Source: Eonycteris spelaea
Taxonomy: Eukaryota > Chordata > Mammalia > Chiroptera > Pteropodidae
DNA length: 64,000 nt
Assembly: GCA_003508835.1 (NCBI GenBank)
Contig: PUFA01000143.1
Span: 930,001 to 994,000 of the forward strand
Direction of reading: 5' to 3'
Shown here piece by piece: positions 12,251 to 25,792 of this stretch; positions within the stretch are counted from its first letter, which is position 1, and each line of letters starts with the position of its first letter. A program made the position numbers and the translations under genes. A model generated the notes under the pieces. The model was not told the origin of the DNA. It was given only the letters and a program-made list of their open reading frames with translations, and made no database searches.

Positions 12251-15200
12251 TTCTTCAGGTTCTTAATTACCTTCTTTATATATTTTGTATATTTAAAAAT
12301 ATATTTACAGAAAGCATTTGATTACTAGGAAGAACAAAAAGGAAAGAGAAAAAGGAAAAAAAGTAGAAGGAAGAATAAAAAATAGGAAAGTTTTCTTGAC
12401 TGGTCTCTACAGCTACATTGAAAACTTATCCATTTTCTTCACATAGCTAAAGATCATAGCTAATTCTGTGGATTACTCCTGAGAGTATAGTTATACATCA
12501 TGACAGAGTTCTTCTGAAGAATGGTAATGAGGGAAATCTCTTTGTAGGATGTTAGTTTTGTTCTTCTCATTGTTTAAACTTGAAAGTCTCTGTAAAGGTA
12601 TTCGAGCAGCTTCTCTTGTATTCAGATTCTAGAGATCTAGAAAAATTAAAACTCAAGCATCTGTTAGTGTGTACATGGTTGTTGTTGATGTTGGTGATAT
12701 AATGATTTATTATTGTGACTAAAAACAAAATCCTACCTGAATTCCCATATTTGTCTGAGGACACATCCAAAATACGTTTTGGATATTTTGTTGGGTCAGT
12801 GAGTGTCCTGAATTTCCTGACTGACATTTAATTTAAGCAGATCAGTTAGCAGCACAGCCTTTTGAATTGGTTCTTCCTTGGATTTTAGGGCACAGCACAA
12901 AATGAAGAACTTTTTTACCTATTCATTTGTTCTCCTTTACCACATTGAAGAGAACATATTTTGTTGTTTGTTTAGGATTAGCCAGGGCCATTTGATAACA
13001 AACACCCTGAACATGCCCAAGAATACATATAACTTCAACTAAAGTATTTATGAGGTGTGGGTAAAGCTAAGCTACAATGCAAAAATGAATTAATGGAAAT
13101 TTCAGTTTAATGTACTAAGGCACCTAAATCAAACTTCTGTTCTTAACAGCTAAAATGTTTTTATAAAAGGTTTAAAGTACTATTTTACTACTTATTATGT
13201 GTTCAATAATACATATTCTAATACTATTAAACAATGAGAGATTTATAGAAATATATTCTATACTACAAAGCATTTTGGCCAGTTAAAACCCCTATTTCTG
13301 TAGAGAATTCGGGATCATTGCTGTCTGTCTCATGTGTTTGAGACGTTTGAGGCTGTACTTATAGAGCCTGCAAAAAGAAAGATTCTCCAGTCATTGTAGA
13401 AGCCATTGCATTTCAACCTGGCCTCTGGCTGCAAGTCTCAAGGGATATCAAGGATACCGATTTGGATGCTATTTATTTAGAAACTCTTCTCATAACTAGT
13501 TTAACTATTGAGATTATTCTTATAGTTGCTGTAGTTTAGAGAAAATGGGATTTTAATTTCTGGATCCCTTTCAGGTTAATCAGGGAAAATTAGTGATGAG
13601 AAATAAACTGATATACCATATGTAAACTTTTTAAACTAAGGAGTTTAAGTTAAACTTTCCTTTCGTCACCACCACTTTATCTCCCATTGCTTCTTATTTA
13701 GGTTATTCAAATTTCTGACCCAACTTTACTAATTGACAACAGTTACTTTTTAACATTCTTCTGAAGCATAATTTTTTCAAGGTAAAAGTTTTTGTGTATT
13801 ATATTGACTACTGTATTCTCTGTGCCTAGAACAGTGAATGCCTGGAACATAGTTCTAGCTCTCGAATGAATGAATAAAATTTAACATAAACATTGGAATA
13901 GGAGCTAAATTAATTTTGATACTATCTGTAAAGAATTTCTGATTTCAATAAGAATAAATTGCACAATATATAAAGTATAGGGTTTTTTAGAAAAATAAAT
14001 TTAAAAAATAATGTCTAAGTATAATTTTATAAACATGTGACTTTTCAAGTTTAACATTCTTAGTTAGTTCTTAATAGTAACATAATAAAAGAATATATAT
14101 TTTAAATTTAGTTATTTTGGAAAATTATACAATGTGTCTAAAATTGGAATAGAATACTAAGTAGTTAAAGGAAAACGTTCAGTTTTTTTAATCTGTCAGC
14201 CTGTCATTATTCTCTTCAAATTACTTGAGTTAGATAAAGTCCCTGATAGTTACTCCTTGCAAATATAATGCTTCTCTATCAGGTTCCACATATAATATTA
14301 GATGTTAAGTATTTCACAAAGGGCATAGTTTTCTTAGCAGGTTCCAAATGGCTCCTGCTTTAATAGTTTTATCTAAAAGACACATTATGAGAAACTTCTT
14401 CCTTGTATAGGAATTTTTCTCTATTGTTTACATAGTTGTCACAGAGTATATGCTTGATACAAATTGTTTCAGTTGGCAAGAGCTCTGCCAAAGAAAACAG
14501 ATGAGCAGCTGTTTCATAGCGCATAATTTTTTTGTTGTTGTTAAATATGGCTGCACCTGTGTAAACACAAACTTTATTTCTAAGAAGTTTCCCTGCAGCT
14601 GCAAAGACTTTCAGACATAACCAGAGTAGCTATTTTTATTGTACCATGTAATGTATATAATAGGTTTTGGTCAGTTGTCAGTCTCAAAAATAATATAAGA
14701 AGGTACATTTATTTTAATGTAGACATTTTATTGTATTTTTTCCAAAACCTTAATAGGAGTTTGACTTTATTTCTTATTTATGCTTCATTTTGGCTTATTT
14801 AAAAAAAGGTGAAATTAACCAAGGAACAATGATCCAGTCATGCAAAGTACACCAGAGAGAGCAGTTTTCTCATTCATTCATTCACTCATTCACTTGTACT
14901 TTTTAAAAATTTCTCTAGAGTATAGCCAAGAACTACAGTAATCTCACAAATGACTTGTTGATGCAGACCTTATTACTCTTTCAAAAAAGCGTTTACTATT
15001 ATTGATGGAGGTAACTCTAATTATACAACAGAAAGAATATAATTACCCCAACAAAAGAGAGAACATGCCTTTCCCTACAGCACTGCTGAAGGAGTCCCCA
15101 GAACTTCCTAAAACTACTCATATGCAATGAGCTGTACAACAATGCTAAATTATATTAAAATATTAGCAAAAAGAATGATTTTTAAGTTCACTATATATAA

Positions 15201-18200
15201 TTACTAAAGCCAGTTTAAATATCATCTTCACATATAAGTAATTTTATTCTTTATATACTTTTAAACTTCCTGTAGTCTCATTAAAAAAAATGGAAAGTTA
15301 TTCTCCTGGATCTTTAAGAAAATCAATAAAAAGCTATTTTTTTACTATTTATAATAAATGTTTGATATGAAAAGATTCAAAGCATTTATTTAAGAACTAC
15401 AAACAATCTATAGGAGGTGCCTCCTCCATCTGAGAATCCTGGGCAAACATATGGTCCCTGTGGGCATTCAAGTTTATTCCCAACCTGCTTCTTGAGAAAC
15501 AAATTTCTTCTCCCTCTCTCAGAGTGGGGTGATGCATACAACAATTTCAATAAGATCTGAAGGTACCTGTAAATTAATGGCTTTCAAAAGTATGATTGCA
15601 GACGCTTAGGTCTGCAAGGCCAAACTACATTCACAATAATACAAATACAGCATTTGCCTTTTTTATTCATTCTCTCATGAGGCTACGGTGTAGTTTCCTA
15701 AAAGTGACATGATATGTAATGACATGTAAAAGTAAAATATGATAATATTTGGAAGTTAGTGTGCCAATATTTTTCAAATTACCAATGCAGGATGTTATAA
15801 AATCAGCTATGGGTTTTTTAAAAAAGGAATTCAAAGCATTAGAGAGACCAAAGAGTTTTAATGTAACAGAGTAGAAAAAAATCAATTGAATCCATTAACA
15901 GGGTTTCATATTGCACATTACAATTAACCTTAAATAAGTAACCACATGTTGAGTTAATATAGTACAAAAGAAGAACATCTATAATTTTCTGAAAGGGCTA
16001 ATATAATACTTCTCCCTTTTCTAAAATCTGTATGAGGCAGGGTTTTCTTCATATGGTTCAACTAAATAACATAGCTCAACAGTTGGAATGCAGGCACAGA
16101 TATAAGAATCTTATTGTCTTCTATTGAGTCAGATATTAAAGAAAGTGAAAATAATGTTTAAAATGCCATTCTTCACTAATCTTTTTTTGTTAGCTTGTTT
16201 AGAAAAATATAGTGATTTAAACAAATACTGTATTTATTCTTAGTCTCTTGAAATGAATTAATAGGTAAATATTTTAATAATTAATAGATATATCCACATA
16301 CAGAAAATCTCATTGATATCAACAATATTCTTTTAATGTAAATAATTCTTGAGGACAAAAGAGTTTAAGAATTGCTGCTATGATCATGCATTTCCACTCC
16401 AAAGAAAAATACAAAATGAATGTACCAAAAAATAGAATACTCAATTGACTTTTAAAAATAAAAAATAAATGTAGAACCCAAAAATACATGCTAAAAATTG
16501 AATTGTAAAATATGGTCTCATTTGCACATCCACAGCCTTTATCAGCCACTTTACCAGTAGGTTTCTCTCTTATGGAATTGTATAAGAGTATGATCATATG
16601 TCCAGTACTTTATTTCCCCCGTGGATACCTGTGTATTCAGGGAACATATTTAAATTAAGTTTTACAGGATCTTGTTTTGCACTGCTTTAGATAGGGCTTG
16701 ACTATCTCATAATAGAAAACCATCTCTATGATACAAACATGAATGTATCTAATATTACCAAAAACAATATAGAATGACTCATTCAGATAACTACTACCTT
16801 ATATTAACATTTCATTCAGTTCAGCCTTAATTGGTCCAAACTCTGTGGTAAGCTCAAGGACCACACTGAATTATTCACCCAAGGCTGGAGAGGCATTGTC
16901 TTCTAACAACAAAGGCAGCTGAGAATCTTTGCCATAAAGACTCATATGAACTTTAGCTGTGCTTGCCAAATTGTGTTTTACTAACCAAGAAGTTATTACT
17001 AAAATTTTAACATGTTTTATGTATTTACTCATTTATTGTTTTGTAAGCAAAATTAACAACTTCATTTTCAGGTACAGAGTTCAACAAGCAAACCCCTGAG
17101 AGGACATGGTTGGCCACATCCATAAATGTTTATTGAGAAAATGTACTCTTGGCTCTCATGGATGGGAAGACCATGGATGGCTCTGGAGGATGCATTCTCT
17201 GTAATTTGTTGGCTTCACTTGTACACTCTAAAATCAGATGTCCTAATAAGAAAGCTTTCTCAGTCTGTGTAGAGGTAAAAAAAAAAATCTTCTTATGATG
17301 GGAGTAAACTCCACATGTTTCAGTGTTATACCCAACATCTTGCCTTATGATGCTCACCTTGTTTTCTATGCTAGTTTCTTCCGCATTGATCACAGTTTAC
17401 CAGTTATTCAGACACAGTAGTTTTTCACCATCCACTCTGTAATTAGTACTTTATTTCTAAATGTTTTTTCTTTCTTCAATACTTTCAGGGTTTTTTTTTT
17501 TTTGCATGAATTTTATTTCATTCTGGTAGAATATTTTAGGGACTTCCAATATGGAGTGATTGCATTTTAGGAGAGTGTGCAAGATAATTCATTAAGGTGG
17601 AGGAAAAAGATACCAGTGATTGTAGTATGTTAGTTCAGCAGTACAAGTATGTAATTTATAAATAAGTATCCACATATATGGATATATCCAGCATTTATTT
17701 TCAGTGGTGTACACCATCAAACATGTTTTGATGTCATTGATTATATTTCATCTATTTTTATTAAATCTCTAGCCCATGGTTTCTTGGAACCCTCACACAA
17801 ACATCAGTTTTATTTTCCCCACACATTTGAAACCTTTGATAAAGTAAACAATTACTCTAACTATTCTAATTGTATTTCATTCAATACTTTAAATCCTTTG
17901 ATGCATTTCTCATGTTCAAAATAGGTAACATATTTAGCATAAGAGGTTGGAAATCCAAGATGAGTTTCAAAAATTTAAGTAAGAAAATGATAAATCATGC
18001 CTGAATTCTTATAAGTGGTCACTACTTGTGTGTCACTATTGGTAATTTACTGGTGTTGTTTTTGTGTGGTCTTCAGTGACTACCCATTCTTTGGCTTTAG
18101 CAATTTACATTGTTCACTACAGAAATTGCTCACCACAACTCTTTGCCTGAAACATAAATACTGTAATTAATGGCATGCTTAGTACTATTTTTTCTTAGCT

Positions 18201-18370
18201 CTGATCATTTCTGTAGCATGGGCAAGAAATGCCCTAAAACTTGTGCTCTTCTGAAGAGTATAAAAACTCTAGTATCACTGGAACTAAAAGAGTGGTTTTT
18301 ACTAAGCATACTTACAATATCAAAGTGTTCATTATAACCTAGTTCTAATGTATTATAAATAAAATAGTAG
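12251..18370. other. AT-rich intergenic DNA, no gene seen
   Basis: An L2-like tail sits near 13800-13880 ('gtgcctagaacagtgaatgc' to 'gaatgaatgaataa'). The 14440-14640 stretch contains several CAGCTG/CACCTG E-box-type words and no obvious repeat. Frames of 60-92 codons here have no recognisable domain. Confidence 0.4.
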
Positions 18371-18374
18371 AGTG

Positions 18375-18545
18375 AAGTGCAACCCCAGAGATGATTTAAT
18401 GTCAACTCCTGGTTTTACCAGTAGAGAAAATGTCTTCTGATAGGTTAAGAAACTTGCTAAAGATTAAATAGCTACTTAGTAGCAAGACTAGGACTTGAAC
18501 CCAACCTCTTGTTTCAAATACATCATACTTTACTAAACCAGGGCT
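18375..18545 (-). mobile_element. MIR SINE, antisense
   Basis: The blocks 'taggttaagaaacttgctaa', 'agctacttagtagcaagac' and 'ggacttgaacccaacctctt' match the reverse strand of MIR ('aggttaagtaacttgccc ... agctagtaagtggcagagc ... gattcgaacccaggtct'). Confidence 0.85.
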
Positions 18546-21185
18546 AAAATTCAGATTTTGAGAATAGTGTTTGAATATTTTTGGAAATATTTTTGCTTAC
18601 AGTTTATTGATTTATTCTCTGAGTTACTCAGTTACATGATATTTATCTCTTTTATCTTGTTATAAGGCATCTCTTTATCCTTTATACCATGGCAATTTAA
18701 ACCTCAATAATCATATTAGGATCTCATAATATTTTTGAAGGCATGAATGAAACATAATCATGAAAATTTTATATTCTAAAATAGATTCAGATTGTTTGGT
18801 ATATTTTGGCTACAAGTGAATTCTGCTTATTGCAAGGAAATTGGATAATATTTGACAATACAGATCTCTTTAGTTTCACTGTCATTAGTAGAGAGAACAT
18901 TGGAATGACAGAAATGTATCTGTTCTTTCCTCCAAAGACTGTTTACAAACATCCTAGCCTTGAGAGAAGAATGTGGATTGTTATTTATTGAATATCATAT
19001 TTATGATAGGCATTTTAAAATCCCAAGCTCTAGAACAGTATTAAGTATTAATAATTTTCTCATTGTGCAGTCTGCTTGTGTAATAAAATGCCTTTTGAGT
19101 TTTTAAAAAATAAATTTACTGCAAATTCAAGTTATAGTAAATGCAGGCTCATCTCTTTTTATAGGTTAAAAAAATACAAAGGTGTGTCCTTGAGCTCACA
19201 TATCAAAAGATTTAAATGAATCTTTGTAGCTGATTTTTATTGCACTGTGACTATTATAGCAATTTTGGTTTTAATATGTAAACTGGAGCCTGTTTTATGC
19301 ATAAAATCATATAGCTCAGTCTCCAAATACATTGCCCACCTATGCATGATAATTAATTTTTTATTGAACAAAGCCCTAAAATATTAAGCATTAGTTGATT
19401 TTTGGTAACCAAATGATGTTAGATGTCCAAGGGAAATTATGATAAAATATTAAAGCAATTTTATATCAAGAAAAAGATAAAAACATACAGTCACATATTC
19501 TTCATTTAGTTACTTCATTTTTTTGCATATTAAAAATGTATTTAAGAGCTGCCAATTCAATTTCTTCAAATATGAAGTTAATTTAGTTTTGAGAAACTCC
19601 AAGATTGTAGAAGTGAGATAATAGAAGTCTCAAAAAAGTTACTGCCACTAAGTTTTCTTTAAGCCAAAACAAGTTCATGATCCTTCTTTCATAACAAATT
19701 TAAAATTCCTATTAGAAAATGTACCACAGTGTAGGACTCAGAGATAAACCATGTTGCAGTAGCTGTCTTGAAAAAAAGATAGTAAGTTGCCTAATAAAGT
19801 CTAAATCATTCCTTAGGTTAGCTAATAGAAACACCCATGGTTATAAAATTAATCAATCCCTGCTATTATAGCAAATTGGTGAAGATTGTATTGACACATC
19901 TTCATCTGCATGTCTCATCAGAGGTGCCCATGCCATTTAGCTATGAAACCCTGGAGGCTTTTCCTCCACACAGAATCTTATAACACTTCAATTAAGGGAC
20001 ACCAAGCTGCCAACCAGACAGCAGTGCATTTATTTCTTGATGACTCCTTAAGTTGTGCCACAGGCTTGTCATTAAGAGAATATTTTTCACAGCAGGTTGC
20101 AAAGATCCTGGTGCCATTAAAAAGAATTGAAAAAGCATCAATTTGTTGTTTCCACCTAACACAGATATTTTTCATTGCTGGTACAGCCATTAAAAACAAT
20201 CTGTTTTATTGCATTCTGAAAAGATCGCATGAAGTACACATAATTACTTATTTTAAGGATGACATTACTATTAAAACCACTGTGAAAATGTAGTATTCAA
20301 AATAAATATTTAGGAAAATGGAGTCTCAAATATGCTTTTTAAAAAATAGCAAATTATTAGTAGAAATTGATTGATATCTCAAATCAGAATTTGAAAATGC
20401 TCCAAAAGAAAGACAAGGGAGAGCGTCTCTGGAGCTCTGTCTCAGAGGAACAGCATGCCTTAAACTTTTAAGTGGAAATTCTTTGAAAATTAGTAAACCA
20501 GAATAGGATGCTTTGAAAACATAATCTTTGGGGTAAATTGTGAGGATTTTGGGGGGGGGGAGGTGGTAGAGGGAGGGTGTTTAATGCTATTGCTACATTG
20601 TATTGACTAAAATACTATTTTTTTTCAATAACCAGAGTGGGAGAAAACACCCGATTCTGGTTATTTACGTATATTATGGCAGCTGCCAAATATGGGTACC
20701 TACCTAAAATTACAGTTTGACACAATGACTTATTCCAAAATTTATTTTCTCAGTACTAGAGTAGATCACTGTTTGTCAGTCTGCATCAGTAATAATTAAA
20801 AAAATATTAATCTGTCAAGGAATCTCCTTAATGCTACTGCTCAGAAAATTTTTGAAGTTTTTCATAAGTTGTTTTTGACAAAAACAACAACAACAAAAAA
20901 ATAAGTCATGCAATCCACTAAGGTTTATATACTATTTTGAATTCATCTTCTAAAGAAAAATAACAACAAAACAACCTACAGAGAACCGTATTCCATCTTT
21001 CTGTTTTAAAATGTTCATTACAATCCGGTGTTATCAAAGTTGGGGCGTCCTAAGTTAAAACTGACCTTGTTGAAATCTACCAGGATCACAGCATGATAAA
21101 TGCAATCAATAAATTGTACTGCAGTACATCATCAGATTCCCCCTTTAGGACTGAGATATTCTTACCTCCTAATGTCAAGAGTGCT
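18546..21185. other. Intergenic DNA; a repeat-poor block at 19850-20290
   Basis: The 19850-20290 block is less AT-skewed than its surroundings, contains no repeat I can name, and is open on both strands (127 codons plus, 73 codons minus). No protein similarity is visible, so I do not call a gene. A G-run lies at 20551-20560. The remainder is unassigned. Confidence 0.35.
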
Positions 21186-21189
21186 GATC

Positions 21190-21630
21190 TGAGCTCACCA
21201 GGTCTCAGTTGAAGCCATTTCTGGGGATTGCCCCAGGTAGAAGATACCCTCTGTGTTTAAAGTTACTGCTCCTGCCTGAGGGCAGCTCACATCCAATGAC
21301 TGATGCACAATGGAGGGGTATAAAGGCCCTGCCACTTTGCTGAGGAAAGACACAACTCTGAAGGACCATTCCAGCTCTAAAGCGCCCCCTGTGGGATTGA
21401 CGGAGGCCTTTGTTGTGAGGGTGTGGCAGTTCAAATATTCCCCCTGCCCAACCTTACCTTCCTCACCACACCACAGGTGTGGATCTCAGGAGCATCCACC
21501 AATCAGCTTCCTACATGCAGATCTCCATCTATACACACTGCTAGTTTCCTCTCTCAGATTCTCCCTTGAAGACTTTTTCCAAAGCCCAGATCTCACCCAG
21601 TCATGGTGTAGGTATAGTCTGGAAGGGAGG
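21190..21630. mobile_element. Probable ancient interspersed repeat (L1M 3'-UTR-like)
   Basis: This is an island of higher GC. It has the words 'tgatgcacaatggaggggta', 'ctttgttgtgagggtgtg' and 'gtgtggatctcaggagca', which I associate with 3' parts of old L1M elements. It includes frames at 21310-21639 and 21195-21434 that look accidental. Assignment is tentative; a repeat library search would settle it. Confidence 0.35.
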
Positions 21631-22194
21631 GGAAGTTAATATCATTGAAACAACTAATAACCAATGGTGTGATGAAGTGAGCAACAATTTGAAGACTCTT
21701 TCCATATCGCCCTTAGAAAGTTCCCAGGGGTCCTGATCCACTATACACAATGGTGGCAGTGTGTACAGAAAAATCCACTGTAGCTGCAGCTGAAATCATA
21801 GGTAGGATAAACAAATGTGCTCTACTGCACAAAAGCATATGCCAGCAGTGTATTATTGAGCTAAAGTTCTGAGATCATTAGTTTTGAGGGAGCAGTGTTG
21901 GATCTAATTGGGCACTCTGATTTAAAGTAGAAAATGCAACTAAATACATTTCAGTGCAACTAAAATAAACCAAAGCTTATATTTATGACATAAATTCTTA
22001 TTCCTTTCATAAGAGTCTTCCTTAGTTGTAACTGGCTCTTCTTCATTTTAATCTTCTTCTTATCTTGTCTATGAACAAAGGAGCATGTATAAAGAGTCTT
22101 GAGGGGAGAATCTGAGCAACTTAAGCTCTCTGAGCCTCAATTTTTCTCATAGGAAATGAAAGGATAAGGATCTAATTTACAGAATCATTTCCTA

Positions 22195-22420
22195 TCTATG
22201 TATCCATCCACTTATTCATTGAACGAATATTTATTGACCATCTACTATGTGCCAAACACTACGGTACTTAGGGCTATGGGTATAATGGAGAGTGAAAACA
22301 AAACAAAAACAAAGAGTCAACAAAACGAAAATTATTTACCAGTCCTTGACTTAATAAATCTGGGTAAGGAGAGATACTGAACAAGTAATCATACAAATAT
22401 GTAATATAAAAAAAATAATT
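22195..22420 (-). mobile_element. L2 LINE 3' end, antisense
   Basis: It contains 'gaacgaatatttattgacca', 'tctactatgtgccaaacact' and a degenerate 'gggctatgggtataatggag', the reverse complement of the L2 terminal region. L2-like sequence may continue to about 22840, where matches become too weak to bound. Confidence 0.8.
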
Positions 22421-23246
22421 TAGACAATGTGAAAAAGGAAAAGCAAAATTTACAGTTTTCACAAGGGCATATTGTATGAGTTTATAATTTGGTGTTTACT
22501 CAATGACCTCAAATTGTCTGTCAAACTAAGACCTGCCTGAAGAATAATCAGGAGAAGTATGAGAGATGAGGAGTTGGAGTGCTGAGAGCACTATAAGTGA
22601 AGGCTATGAGGCAAAGGAGGTGGGGGGACATGACATGTTCTAAAGAAGGTGAGATTTCTCAGAAAGAAGTGAAAAGAGGTGGAGAAAATCAGCACGAAAT
22701 AAGACTGGAGAGGCAAGCAGAGACAAGAACATTTGGGAGCATGGAGGCCCTAGTAGTATCATGGGAAACAACTGGTGGGAAGCAACCAGAAGACTTTGGA
22801 AGACTTTAAGCTGAAGAGGTATATGATGCAGCATATTTGTGGACGATAGCTCTTACTGTTATGTATGGATTAAATGAATGCAGGAATGCAAGAAGTGTAA
22901 ACAGTTAGGACTATAGTTCTATGGAAAGATTATTGACTTCATAAAGCAGCTGGAATTATTTAGTATCCACAGAGACTTGATAGAATTTGGTTGCATTCCC
23001 CTTTACCTTCTTCTATTTTTCTGCTGGTTTTTCTTCCCTTAATTTTCCCCTCTATCCTAATAACTTACTCTTAGCATCTCAAAGAGAACATCATTAAGAG
23101 TATGTTTTCATAACTAATGACCCATCACACATTTCTTGTCATGCTTTTGAGTGATTTGTGCTGCTGAAAAAGGCAAAAAGGAGATACAAACTAGTCTGCT
23201 CAGGATTTACAGGGCAAGGGGAAGGATTTATGGTCTTCACAGCGTT

Positions 23247-23251
23247 GTTAG
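23247..23251. repeat. Target-site duplication of outer ERV, left copy
   Basis: GTTAG directly precedes the outer LTR and is repeated at 34940-34944 directly after the other LTR. A 4-5 bp duplication is usual for class I ERVs. Confidence 0.85.
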
Positions 23252-23759
23252 TATAATGCCCTGGTTTGGAACTCCACCAGCCAAGAAGGAAACTTACACC
23301 GATGCAAGCGCAAGAGGGAGTTTATTGACAAACTCGAGTTTGGACTCCACTCGTTCACTGACACAGCAGTGGTTGAGAGGAGCCCCGACCGAGGGGTTGG
23401 GACCTAATTTAAAGGATAAAACCGCAAGCCTTGGGAGATGCTTTGGCGTTACCTGATTGGGGGTTAGGTTGACCTTTAAAGGGATTGGGTGGTAGGTTGT
23501 TGGGTCCCTGTGCAAAAGGGGGTCGTGTGCAGTTGGGGCTGCGTATAGAGGGGGCCGGGCGCAGAAAGGGCCGGGTGCAGTAATCAGAATATGTGCAGGA
23601 GGAAATAAGGGTGGGGGTGCTTTAAGGGCCCACCGATTAGCTGGCTTGGCTGGTTTGGCCAGGTGGTAAGGCATTGTTCTTGACCACTGGCCTTTGGGGA
23701 ACTTTTCGTACAATTCATCTTGGGATCACTCAGAAAAATGGAATCATTCCAGTCTTTCA
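23252..23759 (-). repeat. 3' LTR of outer ERV
   Basis: It is 508 bp. In sense orientation it begins TGAAAGACTGG right after the polypurine tract. Its last dinucleotide is TA instead of CA (plus strand starts TATAATGCC; the other copy starts TGTAATGCC). It holds a polyadenylation signal AATAAA at 23326-23321, CCAAT-type words, and an A/T-rich TATA-like stretch near 23421-23404. A sense-strand frame runs through most of it (see findings). Confidence 0.93.
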
Positions 23760-23771
23760 TTCCCCCTTCTT
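23760..23771 (-). promoter_or_regulatory. Polypurine tract of outer ERV
   Basis: The sense strand reads AAGAAGGGGGAA immediately before the TG of the 3' LTR. This is the usual gammaretroviral plus-strand primer site; its position fixes the LTR boundary at 23759. Confidence 0.85.
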
Positions 23772-23827
23772 AAGATACCAAAAGTGCTTAATCTTAAGCA
23801 AGCAAGTGTATATACAGAAGCAAAAAA

Positions 23828-25792
23828 TTAGCAGGTTAAAAAAGGGGTTTCATTTTTATTTTGAGAGAGATTATATCCCTGTTGATGGAGTACAAATAGC
23901 TTGATGGTGTTAAATTTATCCCAGATAAGGCTTAAAAGACGATTAGGATACAAGGCCCAAATGTAATTATTAGGAGGAAGAGGATAAGTGGTCCCGCCAG
24001 GGCCGAGAGTAGGGTGGTTAGCCAGGGGGACCAATTGAACATTTTGGAATACTAATTCTGGGATTCAGTTCTTTGTTTCTCCCTTTCATCTAGGTTTCTT
24101 TTATGAGCCGAAGGCTTTCTCTGATTACGCCAGAATTATTGGCATAAAAACAGCAGGTCTCTCCTAAGGCCATACAGAGACCATCTTGTTCTAAGAACAG
24201 TAGGTTGAGTCCCCTTCTATTTTGGAGAGCTACTTCAGCGAGAGAGTCTACCTGTAGTTCTAGCCTACTAATAGTATCCTTTAAAGTTCTGATGTCAGCA
24301 TCGATCTGCATTCCTAGTTCATGTAAATCATGTTCTCCTTTGATGATGGCCGTAGTACCTACAGCTGCCGACCCTGCAAGCCCAAGGCCAACAAGGAGGG
24401 GCACTAGGACCGGCACAGCCGTTTTTGTAACCTGTTTTGATGGAAGAAATGGAGTCTGCCTTCCGGCCCATTGTATAGGGACACTTGGGGAAGTACAAAT
24501 ACTAGAATACAGATGTGAGCTTCTCCTGAGTTGAAAAGGACTGAGGCAGCACAGTGAGTGAGCCCGCTATCGCATGCTAGCCAGGTATCAGTTGGTGCCT
24601 TGTAATATTGATTGCCTTAAAAGAGGCACTGTAATTGTGTTATTACAATTATCAAAATAAGGCGATTGTTTCCATATGGTGGAATAGTTTTGTGAAATAA
24701 GACATGTTCCCTTCCTTGTATATCCCCTAAAGTGAGTCGAGGGGATTCCCATTCATTTCCTTTTCATTGTTAAGTTGGAACAGGTTAAGGGAAGCTCCTA
24801 CCCCGACATAATAAGGGGGTTTAGGGTTTAGGCATAACCAACAATCTTGTCCTATATCTGGGGAGGTCTTATTTAGGACCTTATGTACCTTTGTTAACAT
24901 AGTTATTATTCTTCTTCCGGTTCTGGCTGCTGTTCAAATGTCTGTGGTATTAGGGAAGCTAGAGTTGGAGCAGGACCGGTGTTTGTAGAAACAGTTACCT
25001 CGGGTTTGTGGGCCGGAGGAATTTGAGGTGGCCCCGGAATTTGGAGGGGGCTGTTGGGTCCTATAGGGTGAGGCTTTCTAGGAAGATCTTTAGCCTGGAC
25101 AGTAAAATATAATCCTAAATCGTATCCAGTCTGGTATAATCTAATACCCCACGTCTGTCCTGTCAACCAATAGTGTTGTCCCGCAGGGTTTCCTGTCTTG
25201 ATGGTAATTATAAGGGGATTGCATGACCCTGGAGAACAGGTAGAGGGTTTTGGTCCCCTTATTAGCTTGATATGATTGTCATTTTGTTTTTATAGTTATT
25301 TATAGTGGAGATAGTTTCACATCCCCAATTAGCACAAGAAAATTGTCCATTGCCCTGCATTTTCTAGATTTTCCATTAGGACAGACATAGAGTCCTAGCC
25401 TTAAGAGGTTTTTTTAGCTGATAATGTGCCACAGCCGGGTCCACCCTTATAACGTCCGGTCATGGGACTGGATGGTAATACTACATTGAGTGGGTCTTTG
25501 GCAAGCCGCATAAGTCAACCCTGATCTCTGGAGCACTGTGACTGGTAGTATTTTTGGCAACAACTTTGCCTGTCTCAGTTGCTATAAGCTCCCATACCTT
25601 AGGTTGGTGGCGGTTGTACTCGGCAGTGACAGAGCATATGTAAAAGAGAAAAATTAATAGTCTTACAGTTTTTGTACATGGATTTTTAGAGGGTTGCCAG
25701 AGTCTCTGGAGACTGTCCATTGTGACGGGGGGTGGATTTGGTCCTGGAGAGCGTGGAGGTCTGCAGGCCGGGCATGGGCGTGATGAATCCAA
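23828..25792 (-). pseudogene. Outer ERV env (broken)
   Basis: Gammaretrovirus-type envelope. Frame 25792-25481 carries the start, a hydrophobic signal segment (about residues 43-57) and the SU N-terminus. A second possible ATG lies at 25720. Further on, a CANWGCET motif (near 25310) and the proline-rich hinge (25166-24906) can be read, then CWLC near 24850. TM frame 24416-24090 has a fusion-peptide-like glycine/alanine-rich start, a heptad region and the CX6CC motif (C-MALGET-CC). A stop at about 24090 and later frame changes split off the membrane anchor (WSPWLTTLL) and tail, which ends near 23828. No R-X-K/R-R cleavage site is visible before the fusion peptide. It cannot make a full protein as it stands. 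Confidence 0.88.

Noticed and set aside
19910..20293. 127-codon plus-strand frame
   Set aside because: No recognisable domain, splice signals or coding context; reported only as a possible non-coding element.
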